Position numbers and translations under genes: made by a program. The notes below the pieces were generated by a model. The model saw only the letters and a program-made list of their open reading frames with translations, searched no databases and had not been told where the DNA came from. DNA of 64,000 bases, taken from the NCBI RefSeq assembly GCF_014651375.1, contig NZ_BMWT01000003.1, forward strand, positions 496,001 through 560,000. Reading direction: 5' to 3'. Shown here piece after piece: positions 54,020-62,754 of this stretch (the stretch's first letter is position 1; each line of letters starts with the position of its first letter). Source of the DNA: Tateyamaria omphalii (GTDB lineage Bacteria > Pseudomonadota > Alphaproteobacteria > Rhodobacterales > Rhodobacteraceae).

Positions 54020-55303
54020 ATGGCCCCCATCGAAGACCACCCGTTGCGATACCAGCTTGCAAACGAGCTGCACGCCCGCCCATTTCCATCCATGCGCGCA
54101 CCATGTGCTGCGGCCTATGTCGCGTTCAAGCAGCCGGAGATGGCGGTCAACCGTGACCGTGCCAAGGACGTGGCGCACTTGCAGGCATTGCTGGATCGCT
54201 ACGGTGCGCCACATCCGCAGCCGGGGGCCACGCATTACTATGGGCAGATCGGGCGGCATTGGCTGAAATGGGAACAACATACCGAGTTTGTGACCTACAC
54301 CATCTTTTCGGATGGGGTGGAGGATCGCCCTTTCGATACGCGCGCATTTGAGCCCTTTCCGCCAATGTGGTTGGAGCAAGCGCCCGGGCAGAGGTTTACG
54401 TCGGTCCTCATTCGGATCGAACCGCGACCTGAAGAGGCGGGTATTCGCGATCGATTGATGGACTGGTTTGTGCCTGAGAGTCTGGCCGTAAGCTCTGTTC
54501 TGGACGACGCTGCGGTCATCGCGGGAGACTTCCGGATCGATCAGAATGGCCATATGCGCTTTGCGGCGTTTATCTCGCAGGAGACGGGCGAGCGTCGCGT
54601 TGGGCGCATCGTTCAGCGGTTGTGCGAGATCGAGACATATAAATCCATGTCCATGCTTGGTTTTGCGCGGGCGCGATCGTTGGGGCCGGACTTGAATGCG
54701 CTGGACGCACGCCTGACCGAGTTGATTGAGCGCATGTCGGGCGAGGATGCAGAAGCGGAAGAGACCTTGCAGGCACTGCTTTCGATTTCGGCTTCGCTCG
54801 AGACCATGTCGGCGCAGTCTTCGTTTCGGATCGGGGCAACACATGCCTACGAGGCGATTGTGGATGAGCGGATCGGAGCGTTGCGCGAGGGCCGCTATCA
54901 GGGGCGGCAGACATTCGCAGAATTCATGATGCGCCGATACCAGCCCGCAATGCGGACGGTCCAGTCGGCTGAGAATCGGCTGGCCGCTATGTCGGCTCGG
55001 AGCGTGCGCGCGGCAGAGTTGCTGCGGACGCAAGTGGACGTTGAGCGATCGGCGCAGAACCAAGCGCTGCTTGAGAGTATGGACAAGCGTTCTGATCTTC
55101 AGATGCGGTTGCAAAGAACCGTCGAAGGGTTTTCGGCTGTGGCGATCAGTTACTACTCAGTGTCGCTGTTGTCGTATCTGTTTTATTCGCTGGAAGCGTC
55201 GACAGGCATTTCCAAGAACCTTCTGACCGCTGTGATCACTGTGCCCGTCGTGGTCTTGGTCTGGACAGCAATCAAGCGTTTGAAGAGCAAGGTGGAGCGG
55301 TAG
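54020..55303 (+). CDS. DUF3422 family membrane protein
   Basis: The 427-residue protein matches the DUF3422 family: an opening HPLRYQLANELHARPFPS, an acid- and Arg-rich helical body including ALLSISASLETMSAQS and a C-terminal pair of hydrophobic segments, AISYYSVSLLSYLFYSL and LLTAVITVPVVVLVW. Such proteins are inner-membrane anchored with a large cytoplasmic domain; function is unknown. It stands alone after the pnt terminator and is convergent with the permease gene, with dispersed element copy 3 between the stops. Confidence 0.85.
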   Translation: MAPIEDHPLRYQLANELHARPFPSMRAPCAAAYVAFKQPEMAVNRDRAKDVAHLQALLDRYGAPHPQPGATHYYGQIGRHWLKWEQHTEFVTYTIFSDGVEDRPFDTRAFEPFPPMWLEQAPGQRFTSVLIRIEPRPEEAGIRDRLMDWFVPESLAVSSVLDDAAVIAGDFRIDQNGHMRFAAFISQETGERRVGRIVQRLCEIETYKSMSMLGFARARSLGPDLNALDARLTELIERMSGEDAEAEETLQALLSISASLETMSAQSSFRIGATHAYEAIVDERIGALREGRYQGRQTFAEFMMRRYQPAMRTVQSAENRLAAMSARSVRAAELLRTQVDVERSAQNQALLESMDKRSDLQMRLQRTVEGFSAVAISYYSVSLLSYLFYSLEASTGISKNLLTAVITVPVVVLVWTAIKRLKSKVER

Positions 55304-55392
55304 GGACGGGGTCGGACGCTCTTTGCCTTTGGCAAATGCGCCCCGCCCGCCGTCCCTCAGCCTGCGTGCCACAGTGTCTGAAACCGCGGAGA

Positions 55393-55447
55393 GGGGGCGC
55401 TGCCCCCGCGGCTTTGCCGCCCCCCGTGGTATTTCCAGTCAGAAGAT
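55393..55447 (+). repeat. Dispersed hairpin-plus-tail element, copy 3
   Basis: GGGGGC GCT GCCCCC (55393-55407) is the hairpin; GCGGCTTTGCCGC (55408-55420) forms a second small one; then CCCCCGTGGTATTTCCAGTC (55421-55440) and AGAAGATG. One base in the tail differs from copies 1 and 2 (TTCC against TTTC). It ends two bases before the stop of the minus-strand permease gene. Confidence 0.7.
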
Positions 55448-55448
55448 G

Positions 55449-56444
55449 TCAGCGGCCGCGAATGCGTGGATCGAGTGCATCGCGCAGGCCGTCGCCAAGA
55501 TAGTTCACACCAAGCACGGTGAGCGAGATCAGGATGCCCGGCAGGACCACGCGTTCCGGGTATTGCTCCATCCGTTGCACTGCGTCGGCCAACAGTTTGC
55601 CCCATGTGGGGAAGTCGGACGGGAAGCCGACGCCGAGGAAGCTGAGTGCGCTTTCAGTGATGATCGCCGTGGCGAGGCCCAAAGTGGCCGAGACCATAAT
55701 GGGTGAGATCACGTTGGGCAGCAGGTGCCGCCGGATGATCTTGCCTGAGGTGGTGCCGATGGAACGTGCTGCGAGGATGAACTCGCGTTCTTTGAGCGCC
55801 AGGATATCGCCGCGCACGATGCGCGCTGTTTGCATCCATGACGTTAGACCCACGACCCCCACGATCAGGATGAACATGCCACCCTCGGGGCCGAAATTGG
55901 CCCTGAGCGGTTCGCGGAACAGGGTTACGGCCACCAGCAAAAGGGGCAGGATGGGGAGGGACAGAACGAGGTCCGTGAAACGCATCAGCCAGAAGTCGGC
56001 CTTTTTGAAGTACCCGGCGACGACGCCAATGGACGTCCCGATCAGCAGCGCCAGCACCATTGCGGCCCAGCCGACGGCCATGGAGGCGCGTCCACCGGCA
56101 ATCAGGTTGGCCAGAATATCTCGGCCCAGGTTGTCGGTGCCAAGGGGCCGGAACCACCCGACCTTGGCGTCACCATTCCACAAAGCCACGTAGATCGGCC
56201 GCATATCCTTGTTCCGGATATCCAGCTTTTGCGGATCGACCTGCCAAACATACGGCCCAAGGATCACGGCCAGCGTGATGAACACCAGGAACCCGCCGCC
56301 AAAGAGCGCGCCCTTGTGCCGCTTGAATTGGTCCCAGACGTCCTTCCATTGGCTACGGGGCGCTTTTGGCGGCTCCTTGTCCTGGAGCGCGGCATAGGGG
56401 TCTGTCGCGCCAGAGGCGGGCATATCTTGCGTCTGATCAGTCAT
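55449..56444 (-). CDS. Peptide ABC transporter permease (DppC/OppC type)
   Basis: The 331-residue protein is the second permease of a di/oligopeptide ABC importer. It has a cytoplasmic N-terminus with AALQDKEPPKAPR and DQFKRHKGALFGG, a periplasmic insert before the core, and the EAA-like coupling loop AARSIGTTSGKIIRRHLLPN. Then FLGVGFPSDFPTWGKLL completes the signature of the OppC/DppC group. Start at 56444 is preferred over 56486. It overlaps the end of the DppB-type gene by eight bases. Confidence 0.92.
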   Translation of the reverse strand: MTDQTQDMPASGATDPYAALQDKEPPKAPRSQWKDVWDQFKRHKGALFGGGFLVFITLAVILGPYVWQVDPQKLDIRNKDMRPIYVALWNGDAKVGWFRPLGTDNLGRDILANLIAGGRASMAVGWAAMVLALLIGTSIGVVAGYFKKADFWLMRFTDLVLSLPILPLLLVAVTLFREPLRANFGPEGGMFILIVGVVGLTSWMQTARIVRGDILALKEREFILAARSIGTTSGKIIRRHLLPNVISPIMVSATLGLATAIITESALSFLGVGFPSDFPTWGKLLADAVQRMEQYPERVVLPGILISLTVLGVNYLGDGLRDALDPRIRGR

Positions 56445-57444
56445 AGCGGATCCTCGGGTCGAGCACGCCGTAGAGCACGTCGGCAATCAGGTTGAAGAGC
56501 ACGATCAGGATCGCGAAGATGAAGGTCAGGGTCATGACCATCGGGATGTCGTTGGCGAAAAGGGCTGTCAGCAGCAATTGCCCGATCCCGTTCACCTTGA
56601 AGACGTTCTCGGTGATGATGGCGCCGCCAAAGATCGAAGGCACACCAAGCGCAATAACGGTGATAACCGGGATCATCGAGTTCCTCAAAACGTGCTGCAT
56701 CACGACGACACCTTCGCGCAGGCCCTTGGCCCGCGCCGTGCGCACATAGTCCTGACCGAGATTGTCGAGCATGGACGACCGCATGTAGCGGCTGATCTGG
56801 GCCGTGGTCTGCAGTGCCAGAACCATCACCGGCATGACCATTTGCATGAACTGCACTTTGAAACTGGCCCAGTCGGTCACAACGTGCGTTGTGTCATAGA
56901 TCGAGGGCAGCCAGCCGAGTTGGACCGAAAAGACCACGATCAACAGGGGGCCGGTAAAGAAGGGCGGGATCGAAAAGCCGATCATTGTGATGAACGTGCC
57001 GGACTGATCGAAGACGGAGTATTGCTTGTAGGCGGAGTAGATGCCGATCGGTAGGGCAATCAGGATGCCAACGATGTAGGACAGGCCCACCACCCAAAGT
57101 GTTTGCGGGATACGCTGCACCACGATGTCCATGACTGGGCTACGGGTCTGCCAGGAAATCACGCGTTGCTTGCCTTCGGCGAAGGTTGTGCCGAACCAAT
57201 GATCCATGAGGACCTGGGGTTCGATCCAGAAGAATTGCACCATCCATTTCCAGTACTGGACATGTAGTGGTGCACCGAGGCCGAGCGCTTCGCGCATCTT
57301 TTCTTTGACTTCGGGGGGGACGGTCAGTGGCACTTGCGCCATAGGGTCGCCCGGGGCGAGCTGCAGAAGCAGGAAAATAACAAGGCTGATGAACAAAAGC
57401 GTCGGGACCGACAGGATCAACCGGCGGATTGTGAAGGTCAGCAT
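56437..57444 (-). CDS. Peptide ABC transporter permease (DppB/OppB type)
   Basis: The 335-residue protein starts MLTFTIRRLILSVPTLLFIS, the DppB leader, and has six membrane segments, with the coupling loop ARAKGLREGVVVMQHVLRNS near residue 240 and VFKVNGIGQLLLTAL after it. It lies between the binding-protein gene (82 bases with a hairpin) and the second permease on the minus strand. Confidence 0.92.
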   Translation of the reverse strand: MLTFTIRRLILSVPTLLFISLVIFLLLQLAPGDPMAQVPLTVPPEVKEKMREALGLGAPLHVQYWKWMVQFFWIEPQVLMDHWFGTTFAEGKQRVISWQTRSPVMDIVVQRIPQTLWVVGLSYIVGILIALPIGIYSAYKQYSVFDQSGTFITMIGFSIPPFFTGPLLIVVFSVQLGWLPSIYDTTHVVTDWASFKVQFMQMVMPVMVLALQTTAQISRYMRSSMLDNLGQDYVRTARAKGLREGVVVMQHVLRNSMIPVITVIALGVPSIFGGAIITENVFKVNGIGQLLLTALFANDIPMVMTLTFIFAILIVLFNLIADVLYGVLDPRIRYD

Positions 57445-57493
57445 ATGAGGCCAATCCTTTTGCGGAGGTCTTTTTGTTTTTGGTCAGAAAAGA

Positions 57494-57515
57494 GGGTGGG
57501 CGATGCCGCCCACCC
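57494..57515 (-). terminator. Hairpin between the binding-protein gene and the first permease gene
   Basis: GGGTGGGCG (57494-57502), loop ATGC and CGCCCACCC (57507-57515) form a perfect nine-pair stem just after the binding-protein stop on the minus strand, followed by TCTTTTCTGACC. Such hairpins commonly let the binding protein be made in excess over the permeases, by partial termination or mRNA protection. Confidence 0.7.
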
Positions 57516-57526
57516 CGAGAATCTGA

Positions 57527-59230
57527 TCACTTGATACGGTACCAGTCCGCAGTGTTCCAGATTTCGCTGTCCCAAACGTTCAGCTTTACGCCGCCCAGTG
57601 TGTTCGAGTGGGCGGACACGCGGCCACGGTGCACAAGCGGCACAATGGTGAAGGTGTCTTTGGTCAGCATGTTGTTCATCTTGATCGCGATTTCGGCGCG
57701 CTCTTCGATGTCGCCTGTGCGGGCAAGTTCATCGATCAGCTCGTCATATGCGGGATCACAGAAGCGGTTGATGTTCTCACCCTGCCATTGGCTTGCCGGG
57801 CGAGGCTCGTTGCCGCACCGGTACTGGGCCAAGTATTGCTGAGGGTCAGTGCCGTTGAACGTGTTGGCGTACATTTCAACATCGGCATAGAACTTCTGGA
57901 ACGTGTCGGGCGAACCCGGGTCACCGCCGAAGAACACGGAGGCGTCGAGGTTGCGCAGTTCCGTTTCCACGCCAATCTCTTCCCACCATGCCTTGATCAG
58001 CGCCTGGAAGTCCTGACGCACAGCGTTGGTCGACGTCTGGTACAGGATCGACAGCTCGACGCCGTCCTTGTCGCGGATGCCGTTGCCATTGCTGTCCACC
58101 CAGCCTGCTTCATCCAGCAGCGCCTTGGCGCCTTCAATGTCCTGTGTGGCACAATGCATGTCACCCGAGGCGAACATGTCCGGTGCTGGAACAAGGTCAC
58201 AGGTCACTTTGCCTGCTTTGCCATAACCGACCTCAACCAGAAGCGGACGGTCGATGGCCATGGACAGGGCCTGACGCACCGCCATATCGCTCAGGAAGGG
58301 GTGCGGTTCGGCAACTGTAGCACGTGTTTCTGGTGGCAAATCCGGTGAGGGGTTCGTCAGGTTCATTTCCAGACGTTCCACCAGCGGGCCGAAGCCTGCG
58401 ATGGCTTTGCCTTTGCCGCCTTCTTCCATCTTGGCGATGACGTCGGGGGCCAGTTGCAGGTTCCAGGCGTAGTCAAACTCGCCCGTTTCCAGGACGGCGC
58501 GGCCAGCAGCGGTTGCGTCACCGCCACCTTTAAACGTTACGCGCGCAAAGGCGGGTTTCGCCGGATCGCGGTAGTTGTCATTCGCGACCATCGTGATCAC
58601 GTCATTGGGGCGGAATTCTTCGACTTTGAAGCCGCCGGTGCCAATGGGGTTAAAGTTCGCTTCGGTGCATTCGGGGGCCTTGGCGCCCAGGCAGTCTGCA
58701 AATTGCGCGGCCTGAATGATCGGCGACTGGCCACCCACGAATGGGCCATACGGATTCGGTTTGGGTTGGTTGAACGTGACCTTCACGGTCAGATCGTCCA
58801 GCGCCTCGACATTCTCGACGCCATCGAAGAACGCAAGCTGCGCGCAGCCGCCTTCGGGGTGCATGCAGTAATCTGCGGTGAACTTCACATCCGCCGAGGT
58901 GAATGGGGTGCCGTCAGACCAGGTGATACCTTCCTTGATCTTCCAGGTGATGGTGGTGAGGTCTTCGCTCACGCCGCCGTTGCCGACGGTTGGAATTTCT
59001 GCCGCCAGCCACGGTGTCAGGGCGCCGGTTTCGTCGTAGCGGGCGAGGGGTTCGATGATCATCGACGAGGATTCGATGTCCTTGGTGCCGCCCGAAAGAT
59101 AGGGGTTCAGAATCGATGGCGCCTGCCAATAGATGATCTTGAGTTCGCCATCCGAGCCACGCTCGGCAAAGGCTGCCGGGGCAAGTGCCACCGATGCCAC
59201 AGCACCCATAAGAAGGGTTTTGAGGGTCAT
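57527..59230 (-). CDS. Peptide ABC transporter substrate-binding protein
   Basis: The 567-residue precursor belongs to the SBP family 5 of periplasmic peptide-binding proteins. The signal peptide is MTLKTLLMGAVASVALAPAA ending before FAERG; the mature part holds IIYWQAPSILNPYLSGG, PWLAAEIPTV, ITWSDGTPFTSADVKFT and LDEAGWVDSNGNGIR, all typical of family 5. The ligand (di- or oligopeptide, or another cation-rich solute) cannot be fixed. It leads the minus-strand part of the transporter; its start faces the ATPase gene on the plus strand. Confidence 0.93.
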   Translation of the reverse strand: MTLKTLLMGAVASVALAPAAFAERGSDGELKIIYWQAPSILNPYLSGGTKDIESSSMIIEPLARYDETGALTPWLAAEIPTVGNGGVSEDLTTITWKIKEGITWSDGTPFTSADVKFTADYCMHPEGGCAQLAFFDGVENVEALDDLTVKVTFNQPKPNPYGPFVGGQSPIIQAAQFADCLGAKAPECTEANFNPIGTGGFKVEEFRPNDVITMVANDNYRDPAKPAFARVTFKGGGDATAAGRAVLETGEFDYAWNLQLAPDVIAKMEEGGKGKAIAGFGPLVERLEMNLTNPSPDLPPETRATVAEPHPFLSDMAVRQALSMAIDRPLLVEVGYGKAGKVTCDLVPAPDMFASGDMHCATQDIEGAKALLDEAGWVDSNGNGIRDKDGVELSILYQTSTNAVRQDFQALIKAWWEEIGVETELRNLDASVFFGGDPGSPDTFQKFYADVEMYANTFNGTDPQQYLAQYRCGNEPRPASQWQGENINRFCDPAYDELIDELARTGDIEERAEIAIKMNNMLTKDTFTIVPLVHRGRVSAHSNTLGGVKLNVWDSEIWNTADWYRIK

Positions 59231-59523
59231 ATCATACTCCTTGTTGGACGGCAGGTTTGGCCTGCTCGTCTAATGCACGCCACACTGAGTGTGACGCAAG
59301 TCTGGCCTGAGGGGAGGATACGTGTACGCGATAACCTACGGTTTCCCCGTAGTTTTTACTCTTGGCCCCCAAGCGCACGGCGATATCGAAACAGCTTTTG
59401 GGGAAAATGCAAGCGTTGCATGCGTTCAACGATAAATTTCGTAGGTCAATGTTTGACAGTGCCTGTGCCTTCGCCCACTCTTTGGAAAACCTGAGCCAAA
59501 AAGGCTCGATTGCGGGGATACGA
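59231..59523. promoter_or_regulatory. Divergent regulatory region of the peptide transporter
   Basis: Between the binding-protein and ATPase starts there is no clear gene. CTACGG (59336-59341) and CCGTAG (59347-59352) form a hairpin followed by TTTTT (59353-59357), terminator-like in the plus direction, and CACACTGAGTGTG (59281-59293) is a small palindrome. The hairpin lies upstream of the ATPase start and could be an attenuator, or end a leader RNA. Confidence 0.45.
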
Positions 59524-61356
59524 ATGCTCGACCAAACAGATACGTCGCCGATTGCCAACATTCAGAATCTGCGGGTGCAGTTTCAAACCAAGGACGGGCC
59601 GGTGCTTGGTGTCGAGGATGTTTCCTTCCAGGTGCATGCGGGCGAAACCGTGTGCATTGTGGGCGAATCCGGATCGGGCAAGTCGGTGTCGTCGCTGTCC
59701 CTGATGCGCCTTGTGGAATTCGGCGGAGGCGAGATTGCTGGCGGCCGTCTGCTGTTTGACCGCAAGACATCCGATGCCGTTGACTTGGCTGACACGGATC
59801 AAAACCTGATGCGGACCATTCGCGGCAACGAAATCGGCATGATCTTTCAAGAGCCGATGACAGCTTTGAACCCGGTCTTTACCGTGGGCCGCCAGTTGAC
59901 CGAAGGACTGCGTCTGCACAAGGGGCTGAGCAAAGCACAGGCCGAAGAACGGGCGTTATCTCTTTTGCAACAGGTGCGCATTCCCGAACCGGCCCGCAGG
60001 ATGAAGCAATACCCGCACGAGTTGTCAGGTGGCATGCGGCAGCGTGTGGTGATTGCCATGGCCCTGGCCTGTGAGCCCCGTTTGCTGATCGCAGACGAGC
60101 CGACAACCGCGCTCGACGTGACCATTCAGGCTGAAATCCTGGCGCTTATGGACCGGTTGAAGCGTGAAACCGGTACAGCCGTGATGTTCATCACCCATGA
60201 CATGGCAGTTGTTGCGCAGATGGCAGATCGCGTTGTTGTCATGTTCCGTGGCAACAAGGTCGAGGAAGGCCCGGTTGCCGAGATTTTCGAAAGCCCGCAG
60301 CACCCCTATACCAAGGCACTGCTGGCCGCGGTGCCCAAATTGGGCGAGATGCGTGGCAAAACCTATCCCGAACCGATGAAGCTTTTGGGCCGGTCGCAGG
60401 GTGAGATTGCCCCGATCCCTGGCACCGAGGAAAAGCTTTTGGAAGTGCGAAACCTGACGACGCGTTTCTCGGTCAAGGGTGGCTTTTTCCGGCGCACAGT
60501 CGCCAATGTGCATGCGGTCGAGGATGTGTCCTTTACCATCAACAAGGGTCAGACTCTGAGCTTGGTTGGTGAATCGGGATGCGGCAAGTCTTCGGCCGGT
60601 CGGTCGATCCTGCGTCTTGTCGAGCCTCAATCGGGGCATATCGTGTTGGATGGCACCGACATCATGGCGCTGAATGATCGTGATTTGCGCGATGCGCGGC
60701 GTGACATGCAGATGATCTTTCAAGATCCGTTTGCCTCTCTGAACCCACAGATGCAACTGGCCGACCAGGTGGCCGAGCCCATGCAGAACTTTGGGATGTT
60801 CAAGGGCGAGGAAGGCACCAAGCGGGTCGAGATGCTGTTTGATCGGGTCGAGTTGCCCCGCAGCTTTATGCGTCGTTACCCGCACGAGCTATCGGGTGGA
60901 CAGCGCCAACGTGTTGCGATTGCACGCGCGCTGGCATTGAACCCCAAGCTGATCATCGCGGACGAAGCTGTGTCGGCTCTGGATGTGTCCGTTCAGGCGC
61001 AGGTTTTGAACCTGATGATGGAATTGCAGGCCGAGATGGGCCTGTCCTTCCTCTTTATCAGTCACGATATGGCCGTTGTTGAACGGGTAAGCCACCAGGT
61101 TGGTGTAATGTATCTGGGCCGTATCGTTGAAATGGGTCCGAGGGCGCGTGTGTTCGAAAACCCGCAGCACCCCTATACGCAAGCCCTGATGAAGGCGGTA
61201 CCGATTGCCGATCCGCGCCAGCGAAAGGCAGAGAAAGACCTGAACTTCAAACCGATTCCGTCGCCCATTCACCCGGTTGACTACGTCCCGGCCCCGTCTG
61301 AGTACAACGAGGTCGAACCGGGCCACTTTGTCCTGACGACCGACAGTGGTTACTGA
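59524..61356 (+). CDS. Fused dipeptide/oligopeptide ABC transporter ATPase (DppD-DppF type)
   Basis: The 610-residue protein joins two ABC ATPase domains. Domain 1 has Walker A GESGSGKSVSSL, the signature LSGGMRQRV and Walker B LLIADEPTTALD. Domain 2 begins around residue 310 with GESGCGKSSAGRS, LSGGQRQRVAIA and IIADEAVSALD. Both carry the peptide-importer C-terminal extension, here ENPQHPYTQALMKAVP. The open frame extends upstream to 59362; the ATG at 59524 is preferred. It is on the opposite strand to the binding protein and permeases, its presumed partners. Confidence 0.9.
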   Translation: MLDQTDTSPIANIQNLRVQFQTKDGPVLGVEDVSFQVHAGETVCIVGESGSGKSVSSLSLMRLVEFGGGEIAGGRLLFDRKTSDAVDLADTDQNLMRTIRGNEIGMIFQEPMTALNPVFTVGRQLTEGLRLHKGLSKAQAEERALSLLQQVRIPEPARRMKQYPHELSGGMRQRVVIAMALACEPRLLIADEPTTALDVTIQAEILALMDRLKRETGTAVMFITHDMAVVAQMADRVVVMFRGNKVEEGPVAEIFESPQHPYTKALLAAVPKLGEMRGKTYPEPMKLLGRSQGEIAPIPGTEEKLLEVRNLTTRFSVKGGFFRRTVANVHAVEDVSFTINKGQTLSLVGESGCGKSSAGRSILRLVEPQSGHIVLDGTDIMALNDRDLRDARRDMQMIFQDPFASLNPQMQLADQVAEPMQNFGMFKGEEGTKRVEMLFDRVELPRSFMRRYPHELSGGQRQRVAIARALALNPKLIIADEAVSALDVSVQAQVLNLMMELQAEMGLSFLFISHDMAVVERVSHQVGVMYLGRIVEMGPRARVFENPQHPYTQALMKAVPIADPRQRKAEKDLNFKPIPSPIHPVDYVPAPSEYNEVEPGHFVLTTDSGY

Positions 61357-61503
61357 TTTCGCCTGCCCACAGCACTGACACTTTTTTTGTTTGATTCGCC
61401 GGCTTTGCGCGGCGCAATCCCGTTGATGTGATTGCGTCGATCAGCAGCACTGGAAGTCGGTCAGTACTGCGCCTAGGTTGGCCCGGTATCGAAAGAGATC
61501 CAC

Positions 61504-62664
61504 ATGACACCCAGACTGACCCCGCTTGAACTGATGACCAAGCTCATCAGTTTCCCGACCGTAAGTCGTGACACCAACTTGCCCCTGGTCGATTGGGTCG
61601 AGGGGTATCTGAACGATCACGGCATTTCCGCACATCGGTACCATCACCCGGACGCGCCCAAGGCAGCGTTGTTTGCCCATGTCGGCCCTGAGATCGAAGG
61701 CGCAGTCGTGCTGTCCGGGCACACGGACGTCGTTCCGGTTGACGGACAACCATGGGACACGGATCCCTTTACCGTCACCAAACGGGACGGCAAGTATTTC
61801 GGGCGGGGCACGTGCGACATGAAAGGGTTTGATGCGCTCGCCCTTTGGGCGTTGGTGGAGGCGCATTATGCCGGTGTGAAAACGCCCCTGCAGCTGGCCC
61901 TGAGCTTTGATGAGGAGATCGGCTGTTTGGGGGCTCCGCCCATGATCGAAGCCATGCAAGGTGTCGTGCCCAAAGGGGGCCCGGTCATCGTTGGTGAACC
62001 TTCCATGATGAAAGCTGTGACGGGCCACAAGGGCGGGCAGGGGTTTGACACGCATGTGATTGGCTTCGAAGTGCATTCCTCCCTTCTGCCCCAAGGGGTG
62101 AGCGCGATCCTTGAAGGGGCAAAGATCATCGACTTTGCCAATCATCGGAACGCGGAGAATATGGTGGCTGAACCCTCAACGCTGGCCGCCATGTTCGATC
62201 CGCCATTTACAACCTGGCATGTCGGGCAGGTGAGCGGCGGAACAGCGCACAACATCACCGCCAAGGACTGCTTTTTCGCCATGGATTTTCGTGCAGTGCC
62301 CGGTGACGATGTCGTTGCTTTGAAAGAGGCGTATCTGGCCCATGTTGCCGAGGTCGAAAAGGGGATGAAGGCCATACATCCCGAGACGCGCGTCGATATC
62401 GAGACACGCTTTGACGTGCCACCGCTCACACCCGAGGAAGACGGGGCTGCCGAAGGCCTAGTGCGGGCCATCACGGGCGACAATGGGACCCATGTGGTGA
62501 GCTATGGGACCGAGGCCGGGCAGTTTCAGGCCGCCGGTTATTCCGCAGTGGTCTGTGGACCCGGCGATATTGCGCAAGCGCATCAACCCAACGAGTTCAT
62601 CACGGTCGCCCAGTTCGAGGCGGGACACGCATTCATGCGTGATCTTGTGGCCCGCCTTGCTTAA
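61504..62664 (+). CDS. argE: M20-family deacylase, acetylornithine deacetylase-like
   Basis: The 386-residue metallohydrolase fits ArgE of the M20 family: LSGHTDVVPVDGQPW with the metal histidine, FGRGTCDMKGFDALAL, ELSFDEEIGCLGAPPM-like block with the catalytic glutamates, and VGEPSMMKAVTGHKGG. ArgE cleaves N-acetylornithine to ornithine, but M20 enzymes also cleave other N-acyl amino acids. Its place downstream of a peptide transporter ATPase and next to an FAD oxidoreductase suggests use in amino-acid catabolism; the symbol is given on similarity only. Confidence 0.78.
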   Translation: MTPRLTPLELMTKLISFPTVSRDTNLPLVDWVEGYLNDHGISAHRYHHPDAPKAALFAHVGPEIEGAVVLSGHTDVVPVDGQPWDTDPFTVTKRDGKYFGRGTCDMKGFDALALWALVEAHYAGVKTPLQLALSFDEEIGCLGAPPMIEAMQGVVPKGGPVIVGEPSMMKAVTGHKGGQGFDTHVIGFEVHSSLLPQGVSAILEGAKIIDFANHRNAENMVAEPSTLAAMFDPPFTTWHVGQVSGGTAHNITAKDCFFAMDFRAVPGDDVVALKEAYLAHVAEVEKGMKAIHPETRVDIETRFDVPPLTPEEDGAAEGLVRAITGDNGTHVVSYGTEAGQFQAAGYSAVVCGPGDIAQAHQPNEFITVAQFEAGHAFMRDLVARLA

Positions 62665-62754
62665 GGCGCCGGGGCACGCGGTCAAAAGTGGGCCGACGCC
62701 AGTGCGGGGGCGCCTTTTGCACACGAAGTCCGCGGTAACTCCGATTGGCATGAT

